Positions 51,678-60,800 of a DNA stretch of 64,000 bases are shown here, piece by piece. Under the pieces are notes generated by a model. That model searched no databases, was not told where the DNA came from, and was given only the letters and a program-made list of their open reading frames with translations. Both the position numbers and the translations under genes were made by a program. Location of the stretch: assembly GCF_009796285.1 (NCBI RefSeq), contig NZ_CP047020.1, positions 3,968,001-4,032,000 of the forward strand, read 5' to 3'. Each line of letters begins with the position of its first letter. The stretch's first letter is position 1. Source of the DNA: Streptomyces broussonetiae (GTDB taxonomy: Bacteria > Actinomycetota > Actinomycetes > Streptomycetales > Streptomycetaceae).

Positions 51678-53897
51678 ATGCCCCAACTCAGCGTCATCGT
51701 CTACGGACCGAACGCACAGGGGCATCTGACAGAGCTGCTGGACTCCGTGGAAGCCCACCCCCTGCTCGACGCCGAGATCATCGTCGCCGCGGTCGGCGAC
51801 TGGGCGCGGGAGACGGCTGAGGGCCACGCCCCCGAGACGATCGTCGTCCCCCTGCCGGAGGGCACCGATGACCCGGCGGCCCGCGCGGCCGGCGCCGCCC
51901 GTGCCACCGGCCGCTGGCTGCACTTCGTGCACGCCAAGGACAGCCTGCCGGCCGGTGCCCCGCGCCTGATCGCCGAGCGCACCGCCGAACTCGACGCCGA
52001 GGCCGGTGCCGAGCCCGGCGCCGTTGTCGACGTACTCCTCTTCGACCATGTCGTCACCACCTGGCAGACCGCCGCCCGGGCCTCCCGCGACGGCCGCCTC
52101 CTCGCCGCCGTCGGCCGCGAGGGCGTCGCCCTGAACGAGGCCGCCGACCTGGTGCGTCTCACCCCGATCCTCGGCAACCGCGCGCTGCGTGCCGACTTCT
52201 GGCGGGCGCACGAGGAGCAGCTCACCCACGGCGACGAGCCGTACGCCGCCCACGCGGCCCTGCTGCACGCCGACCGCGTCGCCTGCCTGAACCAGGCGGC
52301 GTACGAGAGCCGCGAGCTGCGCCCCGAGAGCCTGCCGCCGCTCGACCCCGAGGACCGCTTCGCGCTCATCGACCGCTACGAGTCGCTGCTCCCGCTCACC
52401 GGGAACCGCCGCGCCGCCCGTGCGGTGCTGTACGACCTGATGATGCGCGACCTGGTGCGCACCTTCGCCGGCGAGAACCTGCCCGACGCGGTCGCCCGCG
52501 AGTTCTTCCGCCGCGCCTCCCTCGCCGCGGTCCGCTGGCGCCCCGAGCACCACGAGCGCCCGGCGGGCGTGGAGGGCGTACGGCACGCGCTGCTGGAGGA
52601 GGGCGCGTACACCAAGTACCGCGCGTTCCAGGCCGCCAACCGCACCCGCCGCGCCGCCAAGAAGGCCGTCAAGAGCCGGAAGAAGGAGCTGGGCGCCAAG
52701 CTGCGCGACCAGCAGTACCAGCGCGCGCTGAGCCGTCCGGTCAACCCGCACCTGGCCGTGTTCGCCGCCTACTGGGAGCGCGGCGTGGCCTGCAACCCGG
52801 CCGCGATCGCCGCCAAGATGGCCGAACTGGCCCCGCACATCCACCCGGTGTGGGTGGTGTCGAAGAGCAACGAGGCCCTGCTGCCGCCCGGCACCGACTA
52901 CGTCATCCCCGGCACCCGCCGCTACTGGGAGACCATGGCGACCGCCAAGTACCTGGTGAACAACGTCAACTTCCCCAACGCGGTGGTCAAGCGCCCGGAC
53001 GCGATCCATCTGCAGACCCATCACGGCACCCCGCTCAAGCGCATGGGCCTGGACCAGATGGAGCACCCGGCCGCCGCCAAGGGCCTGGACTTCGACGCCC
53101 TGCTGGGCCGTATCGACAAGTGGGACTACAGCGTCAGCGCCAACAGCCACTCCACCCGCATGTGGGAGCGCGCCTACCCGGCCCGCTTCACCTCGCTGGA
53201 CTACGGCTATCCGCGCAACGACGTCTTCTACACGGCCACGGCCGACGACGTCCGCGCAGCCCGCGAGCGTCTCGGCATCGCCCCCGGCAAGAAGGCCGTG
53301 CTGTACGCCCCGACCCACCGCGACTACGAGGCCGGCTTCACCCCGCGCCTGGACCTCGCCGAACTCGCCGACCGGCTCGGCGAGGACACCGTCCTGCTGG
53401 TGCGCGCCCACTACTTCTACGGCGGCGCCGCCTCCCCGCTCACCGGCCTGCGCCGCTCCGGGCGGATCATCGACGTCTCCTCCTACGACCCCGTCGAGGA
53501 GCTGTGCCTGGCCGCCGACGCGCTGGTCACGGACTACTCGTCGATCATGTTCGACTACGCCAACCTGGACCGGCCGATCGTCGTCTACGCCGACGACTGG
53601 GAGACGTACCGGACCACCCGGGGCGTCTACTTCGACCTGATGGAAGAGCACCCCGGCCAGGTCGCGCGCACCCAGGAAGAACTGACGGAGATCTTCGTCT
53701 CCGGTGCCTGGCGAAACGAGAGCGCGGCGAAGGCACGAGCCGCGTTCCGCCGCCGGTTCTGCGAGTACGACGACGGGCGCGCCGCCGAACGGGTCGTACG
53801 CCGGGTGTTCCTGGGCGAGCCGGAGGAGTCCCTGCCCCCGGTGCTCCCGCTCGAGGAACGCACCCCCGCCCCGACCCCCGAGGAGGCCTCGGCATGA
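51678..53897 (+). CDS. CDP-glycerol glycerophosphotransferase (TagF-like) with degenerate GT2 domain
   Basis: A 739-residue paralogue of the three tandem enzymes at 34-41 kb. The polymerase half is complete: QTHHGTPLKRMGLDQ, YAPTHRDYEAGF, LLVRAHYFYGG and VTDYSSIMFDYANLDRPIVVYADDWE. The N-terminal half has the GT-A length but not its catalytic motifs: LSVIVYGPNAQGH replaces the nucleotide-binding strand context and the expected LFLDSDD reads LHFVHAKDS, so it is likely structural only. It follows the exporter genes and overlaps the next GT2 gene (ATGA), placing polymerisation and export in one transcription unit. Confidence 0.91.
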   Translation: MPQLSVIVYGPNAQGHLTELLDSVEAHPLLDAEIIVAAVGDWARETAEGHAPETIVVPLPEGTDDPAARAAGAARATGRWLHFVHAKDSLPAGAPRLIAERTAELDAEAGAEPGAVVDVLLFDHVVTTWQTAARASRDGRLLAAVGREGVALNEAADLVRLTPILGNRALRADFWRAHEEQLTHGDEPYAAHAALLHADRVACLNQAAYESRELRPESLPPLDPEDRFALIDRYESLLPLTGNRRAARAVLYDLMMRDLVRTFAGENLPDAVAREFFRRASLAAVRWRPEHHERPAGVEGVRHALLEEGAYTKYRAFQAANRTRRAAKKAVKSRKKELGAKLRDQQYQRALSRPVNPHLAVFAAYWERGVACNPAAIAAKMAELAPHIHPVWVVSKSNEALLPPGTDYVIPGTRRYWETMATAKYLVNNVNFPNAVVKRPDAIHLQTHHGTPLKRMGLDQMEHPAAAKGLDFDALLGRIDKWDYSVSANSHSTRMWERAYPARFTSLDYGYPRNDVFYTATADDVRAARERLGIAPGKKAVLYAPTHRDYEAGFTPRLDLAELADRLGEDTVLLVRAHYFYGGAASPLTGLRRSGRIIDVSSYDPVEELCLAADALVTDYSSIMFDYANLDRPIVVYADDWETYRTTRGVYFDLMEEHPGQVARTQEELTEIFVSGAWRNESAAKARAAFRRRFCEYDDGRAAERVVRRVFLGEPEESLPPVLPLEERTPAPTPEEASA

Positions 53898-55573
53898 CCA
53901 CGACCTCGACCTCGACCCCTGACGTCACGGTCACGGTCATCGTCTTCAACGACGCGGAGCGCCTGCCCCGGGCGGTTGCGTCGCTGCGCGCGCAGACGCA
54001 CGCGAACATCGAGATCATCATCAGTGACGACCACTCCACCGACGACACGCCCGCCGTGGCGCGCCGGCTGGAGGCGCAGGACGAGCGCGTCCGCTATCTC
54101 CGCCTGCCGGAGAACAGCGGCGGCTGCAGCGCCCCGCGCAACCGGGCCATCGACATCGCCCGGGCGCCGTATCTGATGTTCCTCGACAGCGATGACGAAC
54201 TCCCGGCGAACGCCGTCGAGTTGCTGCTCGCCGCGCACCGCGAGCGCGAGGTGGACTTCACCATGGGCGCGGTCCGGCGGGTGCGGGTGGACAACGGCAA
54301 GCGCTCGACCTGGATGCCGCACGTGGTGGCCGAGAAGCGCACGGTCGAGGGCATCGAGGCGGACCCGCGGCTGCTGTTCGAGCACCTGTCGACGAGCAAG
54401 ATGTACGCCCGCTCCTTCCTGGACCGGCACGACCTGCGCTTCCCCGAGGGCATCCACTACGAGGACCAGCTCTTCTCGGCCCAGGCCTACTGCCTGGCGA
54501 GGGCGTTCACGATCATCCCGGACCCGGTGTACGTCTGGTACATCGACCCGTACGCGGCGGCGGCCTCGGCGTCCATCTCCAACCAGCGGCACAAGGTCCA
54601 GAATGTGCAGGACCGGGTCAACGTCCAGCGCATGATCGACGACTTCCTGGTGGAGAGCGGGCACGCGGGGCTGCGCGAGGACAAGGACTTCAAGTTCCTC
54701 AAGCACGACTTCCGCATGTACGCCGGTGACCTGCCCTTCCGCGACGACGAGTGGATGCGCGCCTTCGCCGAGATCATGAACCCGTACCTGGACACGCTGG
54801 CCGACGGCGCGTACGCCCGGCTGCCGCGTCCGGAGCGGGTGGTGCTGGAGCTGCTGCGCGACGGCCGCCTGACCGACGCCCAGCTCGCCTCGCGCGGGCT
54901 CGGCGACAAGGTGGCACCGCGCCATGTGACGGCGGACGCCTCGGGTGTGCCGTACTGGGGCGACGAGGTCCCCGCCACGGACCGCGCCCGCCGCGAGCTG
55001 GACCTGTCCGACCTGGAGCTGGACACGCGCCCGTTCCCGAGCGCGCAGTTCCGCCACGAGATCACCGAGCTGGAGCGGGGCCGGGGCGCGACGCTGACGC
55101 TCTCGATCCGTACGTACGACCCGGGCCTGCGCCTCCCGGTGGGCCCGCAGCGCGCCAGCCTGCTCCTGTCGCCCGGCAACCGCCGGATGACGGTCCCGTT
55201 CCGCCTGGACCCGATCAGCCCCGGCCTCTTCGAGGGCACGGTGAAGCTCGACCTGTCGGCCGCCCCGCTCCCCCTCCAGGGCTTCGAGGGCATCCGGCAC
55301 CCCCAGATCCGCCTCCAGCAGCAGGGCCTGGCCCACTCGGGCGTTCTGCTGGCCCCGCTGGACTTCCCGGCGGTCACCGCCCGCGTCGACTACCGCTCCG
55401 GCGCGACCCCGCACGACGTCACGATCGAGCCGGAGGTCCGCAACCCCGGCCGCCTGCAGATCCGCTGGCGTCCGGTGGGGGTCACGGCCAAGGTGATCCG
55501 CCCGGTGATCCGCAAGGTGGCCCGCCCGAAGATCCGCAAGGCCGCGAAGCTCCTGTCGAGCGTGCTGAAGTAG
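53894..55573 (+). CDS. GT2 glycosyltransferase with C-terminal beta-rich domain
   Basis: A 559-residue enzyme. The GT-A domain has VTVTVIVFNDAERLPRAVASL, IISDDHSTDDT, ENSGGCSAPRNRAID and LMFLDSDDELPAN (DxD). Family-typical acceptor-side sequence HYEDQLFSAQAYC follows. The C-terminal ~180 residues are beta-rich (GRGATLTLSIRTYDPG, GLFEGTVKLDLSAAPLP) and end in a strongly basic segment (VIRPVIRKVARPKIRKAAK) that may bind membrane or anionic polymer. It is paralogous to the enzyme at 44974-46704 and probably decorates or primes the polymer made by the overlapping TagF-like gene. Confidence 0.88.
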   Translation: MTTTSTSTPDVTVTVIVFNDAERLPRAVASLRAQTHANIEIIISDDHSTDDTPAVARRLEAQDERVRYLRLPENSGGCSAPRNRAIDIARAPYLMFLDSDDELPANAVELLLAAHREREVDFTMGAVRRVRVDNGKRSTWMPHVVAEKRTVEGIEADPRLLFEHLSTSKMYARSFLDRHDLRFPEGIHYEDQLFSAQAYCLARAFTIIPDPVYVWYIDPYAAAASASISNQRHKVQNVQDRVNVQRMIDDFLVESGHAGLREDKDFKFLKHDFRMYAGDLPFRDDEWMRAFAEIMNPYLDTLADGAYARLPRPERVVLELLRDGRLTDAQLASRGLGDKVAPRHVTADASGVPYWGDEVPATDRARRELDLSDLELDTRPFPSAQFRHEITELERGRGATLTLSIRTYDPGLRLPVGPQRASLLLSPGNRRMTVPFRLDPISPGLFEGTVKLDLSAAPLPLQGFEGIRHPQIRLQQQGLAHSGVLLAPLDFPAVTARVDYRSGATPHDVTIEPEVRNPGRLQIRWRPVGVTAKVIRPVIRKVARPKIRKAAKLLSSVLK

Positions 55574-55594
55574 TCGGTCGGTCCGCGCCGTCGT

Positions 55595-55664
55595 ACGACG
55601 AAGGGGCGCGGGGAACTGCGGGGCCGTCGTGGCCCTCGCGCAGTTCCCCGCGCCCCTTCGTCGT
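55595..55664. terminator. Very long hairpin terminator (26-bp perfect inverted repeat)
   Basis: Arms 55595-55620 and 55639-55664 are exactly complementary over 26 bp around an 18-base loop. The core GGGGCGCGGGGAACTGCG is a sequence I recognise as recurring in Streptomyces intergenic hairpins. It sits between convergent genes and should terminate both. Confidence 0.85.
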
Positions 55665-55753
55665 CGTGATGGCGCTGTTTTCTGTTGTGATGGCGCTGCT
55701 TCGTCGTGATGGCGCGGCCTTGTGGTGCGTTGTGCCGGTGCGGCGCCGTCGGC
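55665..55753. repeat. Short imperfect direct repeats after the hairpin
   Basis: Three spaced copies of a GTGATGGCGC-type unit (in GTCGTGATGGCGCTG, TTGTGATGGCGCTG and GTCGTGATGGCGCGG) lie between about 55661 and 55720. Function not evident. Confidence 0.5.
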
Positions 55754-57274
55754 TCAGCGCACCACCCGGTACAGGACCTGGTGGTCGGGGCCCGTGGTCA
55801 CCTTCCGCAGGCCCGGGCCGGCCAGGCTCCGCGAGCCCACGACCCACTGCACCTTGTACTCCCGCAGGATCCCCCGCCGTTCGGCGGCGGACGTCCCCGC
55901 GTCGAAGTACCGCACCACCGCCGCGTCCCTCTTCGCCTCGTCCGGCAGGAAGAAGTCGGGGTATCCAGGAGCCACGGTGTACGCGCCGTACGCGGGGATC
56001 TGCCGCGCCGGGGACGTCCGGGCCATCACCACGTCCCCGTACTTCACCCACGGGGTCATCCAGTGGTACCCCACCCACGGCGTGTCGTACTTGTCCGCGA
56101 CGGCCGCCGGCAGCGCACTCTTGGGGATCACATAGCCGAGTGTCCCGGCCTGCGTCCACGCCCCCGCGGCCAGTGCGACGCCGAGCACGCACGCCCAGCC
56201 CGTCCTCGCCCACGCCCGCCGCCCCGCCGTCACGGCCTCGAGCGCGGCCGCGAGCTGGGCCGGGACGAGCGCGGCCGGCAGGGCACGGCCCCAGGAGTAG
56301 TGGCCGCTCAGACCGCCCGCGGCGAACATCAGCGCGCCCAGGGCGAAGAACAGGACCAGCGGATCCCAGCGGTCGCGGCGGAAGCGGAGCACCAGCGCCG
56401 CCACGCCCAGCAGCACGAACCCGAAGTGCCCGGCCAGCTGCTCGTAGAGCGGCTTGTGTATGGCCTCCAGATTCGCGCCCGCGGAGAACAGCGAGAAGAA
56501 GTCGTAGTACGGCCACAGCCCCAGCAGCAGCATGCCCAGCGCGAGCGCGGCGCCCAGGCGCAGCAGCACCGCACGGGTCGGCCGGGCCGCGATCACCATC
56601 GCCAGCGCCCCCAGGGACGACACGACGCCCGTGAACTGGTGGCAGAGCAGGACCAGGGCCCAGAGCAGCCCCAGCGCCGACCACGTCGCCCACGCGGCCG
56701 GCTCGGGCTCGCGCAGCGCGCGCGTGAGCCACGCCCAGAAGTGGAACGCGAGGCCGAGCGCGAACACGCTCGGGTACGACACCGTCAGCGCCAGCGAGTT
56801 CAGGCCCAGGAAGCCGGACCAGTTGAACAGCACCGGACCCCAGAGCAGGAGCAGGCTCAGCAGTGCGAGGGCGGGTGCCGCGCGATGGGCGCTGAGCGTG
56901 CGGACGTACCGCCAGACACCCGTGACCAGCAGGCCGAGGCCGACGAACGCGGCGATGCGCAGGACCACGAACACCGACAGGCCGGTGAGCTTGGCGAGGC
57001 AGCCGAGCACCAGCATCCACGGCGAGTAGTACGGGCTCGGCGTGTCCGCGTCGACCAGGGGGTCGCCGGGATGCAGCAGGTTGTGGCTCAGGCGCTGGAT
57101 GGTGGCCGCGTGAATGCCGAGGTCGCCCGCCCACGGCAGACGGACGATCACGAGGAGCACCAGCACCACGACGAGCGCGGCCGCGGCCTGCGGCAGCGCC
57201 CGCCCGGCTCGGGCGGTGGTGGGTGACGGCTCCGTGTGGCTCACGGACTCGGTGTCAGATGGTGCGGTCTGCAT
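55754..57274 (-). CDS. Large polytopic membrane protein, GT-C glycosyltransferase-like
   Basis: A 506-residue membrane protein with about 11 hydrophobic helices. The first external loop (LGIHAATIQRLSHNLLHPGDPLVDADTPSPYYSPWML, residues ~50-85) and the later SAGANLEAIHK and SGHYSWGRALPAA resemble GT-C-type lipid-linked sugar transferases. The C-terminal ~110 residues form a soluble external domain (KYDTPWVGYHWMTPWVKYGD). The start is uncertain because the ATG at 57274 lies inside the end of the upstream gtrA-like gene (20-base overlap) and has no spaced ribosome site. The neighbouring GtrA-like protein suggests a glycan modification pair. Confidence 0.8.
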   Translation of the reverse strand: MQTAPSDTESVSHTEPSPTTARAGRALPQAAAALVVVLVLLVIVRLPWAGDLGIHAATIQRLSHNLLHPGDPLVDADTPSPYYSPWMLVLGCLAKLTGLSVFVVLRIAAFVGLGLLVTGVWRYVRTLSAHRAAPALALLSLLLLWGPVLFNWSGFLGLNSLALTVSYPSVFALGLAFHFWAWLTRALREPEPAAWATWSALGLLWALVLLCHQFTGVVSSLGALAMVIAARPTRAVLLRLGAALALGMLLLGLWPYYDFFSLFSAGANLEAIHKPLYEQLAGHFGFVLLGVAALVLRFRRDRWDPLVLFFALGALMFAAGGLSGHYSWGRALPAALVPAQLAAALEAVTAGRRAWARTGWACVLGVALAAGAWTQAGTLGYVIPKSALPAAVADKYDTPWVGYHWMTPWVKYGDVVMARTSPARQIPAYGAYTVAPGYPDFFLPDEAKRDAAVVRYFDAGTSAAERRGILREYKVQWVVGSRSLAGPGLRKVTTGPDHQVLYRVVR

Positions 57275-57740
57275 CCTGCTGGAACACCCAAGTGCGGTAG
57301 ACGACAAAACGGAAAGTGGAGGCGAGCACGATGGACAGTGCCTTCGCCGCATTCGACTCGATGACGCTGTGCAGGCCGAGCCCGTGGTAACCGAGCCAGA
57401 ACAGGCCGATTTCCATGACGACACCGAGACCGCTGAAGGCGAAGAACAGCATGATCCGGCTGCGGGTGCGCGAGGCCCGGTCACGGTAGGCGAAGAAGCG
57501 GAAGCCCACGTAGTTGGTCGCCATCGCGATTCCGCTGGCCAGGACCGTCGCGGTCATCGCCTGCCAGCCCAGGCCACGCAGCAGCAGGTTGAAGATCAGG
57601 AAGTTGACCAGGACACCGCTGCCCCCGACGACCCCGAACTTCACGATCTCCAGCACGACACGCGTGACGGGCCCGGACGCCGGCGCCGGTGCCGGCGCGG
57701 GTGCCGGGGGTGCCGGGCGGGCCTCGAGGTTCAGTGTCAC
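57255..57740 (-). CDS. GtrA-family membrane protein
   Basis: A 161-residue protein with four membrane helices, the GtrA layout: VKFGVVGGSGVLVNFLIFNLLL, MTATVLASGIAMATNYVGFRFFAY, a third helix FFAFSGLGVVMEIGLFWLG and a fourth ending FRFVVYRTWVFQQ. GtrA proteins are thought to flip polyprenyl-phosphate sugars for glycan decoration. The GTG start (VTLNLEARPAPP) is preferred over a TTG 17 codons upstream. An Ala/Pro-rich tail precedes helix 1. It overlaps the downstream membrane protein gene. Confidence 0.85.
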   Translation of the reverse strand: MTLNLEARPAPPAPAPAPAPASGPVTRVVLEIVKFGVVGGSGVLVNFLIFNLLLRGLGWQAMTATVLASGIAMATNYVGFRFFAYRDRASRTRSRIMLFFAFSGLGVVMEIGLFWLGYHGLGLHSVIESNAAKALSIVLASTFRFVVYRTWVFQQDADRTI

Positions 57741-57826
57741 GCGCCCGACCCTATCCGAAACCCATCGATTAGCAGGAAGCGGTAAATTCAACTCACATTT
57801 TTTTCCTAAGGACCGGCAAGAAACGA

Positions 57827-57858
57827 GACGCCCCGGGTCGTTGTGTGCCCGGGGCGTC
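57827..57858. terminator. Terminator after NAD-glutamate dehydrogenase gene
   Basis: GACGCCCCGGG pairs with CCCGGGGCGTC across a ten-base loop, 28 bases after the dehydrogenase stop. Confidence 0.85.
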
Positions 57859-57885
57859 CTGGGTGCCGCGACTGCCGTGCGGTGC

Positions 57886-60800
57886 CTACGAATGCGTGCG
57901 CAGCAGCGTCCGCATCGTACGCATCGCCACCGACAGGTTGGCGAGGTCGAAGGAGTCCGAGCTGCGGATCTCCTCCAGGGTGGTGCGTGCCCGGCTCAGG
58001 ATCGCGGCGTTCTTCTGCTCCCAGGCCTTGAACCGCTGCTCCGGCGTCGAGGTGCCGTTGCCGGCCGCGAGCACGTCCGAGGTGAGCGCCGCATGCGCCG
58101 CGTACAGGTCCTCGCGGATGGAGGCGCGGGCCATGGACTGCCAGCGGTCGTTGCGGGGCAGGTCGCTGATGCGGTCCATCAGCTGCGTGATGCTGAGCCG
58201 GTCGGCGAGGTCGTAGTAGACCTCGGCGACGTCGAGCGGCTCCTTGCCCGTCCGGTCGGCCACCGACACGATGTCGAGCGCCGGGAAGGCGGAGGAGAAA
58301 CCGGACACGCGCGAGGCGAGTTCGTCCGGGACGCCGGACTCGGACAGCTCCTCGTACACGTGCTGGTACCACTCCAGGTCCGCGCCGCGCAGCAGCTTGG
58401 GCAGCTCCTGCCAGACCCGCTCGACCCGCTCGGCGAAGAACTCGACCGTCTCGGCGAGCTGCAGCGGCTGCGGCCGGTTGTTCAGCAGCCAGCGCGTGCC
58501 GCGCTCGACCAGCCGGCGCGAGTGCAGGCGGATCCGGGTCTGGACAGCCGCGTCGACCCGGTTGTCCAGAGCCTCCACCGCATCCCACACCGGCGCCGAG
58601 CAGAAGATCGTGCGGGCCGCGGTCTGCGCCCGGACGATCTCCTCCAGGGAGGCACCGGTCTCCTCGCGCAGCCGGTGCAGATACGTCGTACCGCCCGTGT
58701 TGACCGTGTCGTTGACCAGCACGGTCATGGTGATCTCGCGGCGCAGCGGGTGGTTGTCGATCGCGTCGGCGAACCGTTCACGCAGGGCCGTCGGGAAGTA
58801 CGCGTGCAGCAGGCTGCGCAGGTACGGGTCGTCCGGCAGCGAGGTCTGCAGCAGCTCCTCGGCGACGGTGATCTTCGTGTACGCCAGGACGACGGCCGTC
58901 TCCGGACTGGTCAGGCCCTGACTCTGGGAGATGCGCTCGCGGATCTGCCGGTCGGTCGGCAGGAACTCAAGCGCCCGGTCCAGATGCCCCTCGCGCACCA
59001 GGTGGCGCAGGAACCGCTGCTGGGCGTGGAGCATGGCGTTCGCCTGGAACAGGGCGTTGGCCAGGGCGGTGTTCTGCGCGTAGTTGTTGCGCAGGACCAG
59101 CGCGCCGACCTCGTCGGTCATCTCGGCGAGCAGCTTGTTGCGCTGCTTGACGGTCATGTCGCCGTCCGCGACCAGGCCGTTGAGCAGGATCTTGATGTTC
59201 ACCTCGTGGTCGGAGGTGTCCACGCCGGCGCTGTTGTCGATCGCGTCGGTGTTGATCTTGCCGCCGTGCAGGGCGAACTCGATCCGGCCGAGCTGGGTCA
59301 GGCCCAGGTTGCCGCCCTCGCCGACGACCTTGACGCGCAGGTCCTTGCCGTCGACGCGGATGGCGTCGTTGGCCTTGTCGCCGACATCGGCGTTGGACTC
59401 CGCCGAGGACTTCACGTACGTGCCGATGCCGCCGTTCCACAGCAGGTCCACCGGCGCGTGCAGGATCGTCTTCATCAGGTCGGCCGGGGTCATCTTGGTG
59501 ACCTTGTCCTCGATGCCGAGGGCCTCGCGGATGTGGGCGTTGACCGGGATCGACTTGGCGCTGCGCGGGAAGATCCCGCCGCCCGCCGACAGCAGCTCGG
59601 TGTTGTAGTCCGCCCAGGAGGAGCGGGGCAGCTCGAACAGACGGCGGCGCTCGGCGTACGACGTCTCCGCGTCCGGGGTGGGGTCGATGAAGATGTGCCG
59701 GTGGTCGAAGGCGGCGACCAGACGGATGTGCTCGGAGAGCAGCATGCCGTTGCCGAAGACGTCACCGGACATGTCACCGATGCCGACGACCGTGAAGTCC
59801 TCGCTCTGCGTGTCCACGCCCAGCTCACGGAAGTGCCGCTTGACGGACTCCCAGGCACCGCGCGCGGTGATGCCCATGCCCTTGTGGTCGTAGCCCGCGC
59901 TGCCGCCGGAGGCGAAGGCGTCGCCCAGCCAGAAGTTGTACTTCTCGGCGACCCCGTTGGCGATGTCGGAGAAGGTCGCGGTGCCCTTGTCGGCGGCGAC
60001 CACCAGGTAGGTGTCGTCGCCGTCGTGCCGGACCACGTCCTGCGGGGGCACGACCTCGCCGGCGACCATGTTGTCCGTGATGTCGAGCAGCGCCGAGATG
60101 AACGTCTTGTAGCTGGCGATGCCCTCGGCCAGCCAGGCGTCGCGGTCCACGCCCGGGTCCGGCAGCTGCTTGGCGACGAAGCCGCCCTTGGCGCCGACCG
60201 GCACGATGACGGTGTTCTTCACCATCTGCGCCTTGACCAGGCCGAGGATCTCGGTGCGGAAGTCCTCACGCCGGTCGGACCAGCGCAGGCCACCGCGCGC
60301 GACCTTGCCGAAGCGCAGGTGCACGCCCTCCACGCGCGGCGAGTACACCCAGATCTCGTACGCCGGGCGCGGCGCGGGCAGATCCGGGATGGCCTGCGGG
60401 TCGAACTTCATGGAGACGTAGTCGTGCGGCGCGCCGTCGGCGGTCTGCTGGAAGAAGTTCGTGCGCAGGGTCGCCTTGATCACGGTCAGGAAGGACCTGA
60501 GGATCCGGTCCTCGTCCAGGCTGGCCACCTGGTCCAGGGCCGCGTCCAGCTCCTCCAGCAAGGCGTCGGTGATCTCGAGGCCGGCCTTCTGCCGGTCCGG
60601 GGACATCCGCGCCTCGAACAGCGAGACGAGCAGGCGGGTGGTGTGGACGTTGTTACGGAGGGTGTCCTCCATGTAGTCCTGCGAGAAGGTCGAGCCGGCC
60701 TGGCGCAGGTACTTGGCGTAGGCGCGCAGGACCATCGCCTGCCGCCAGGACAGCCCGGCGCTCAGCACCAGGGAGTTGAAGCCGTCGTTCTCCGCCTTGC

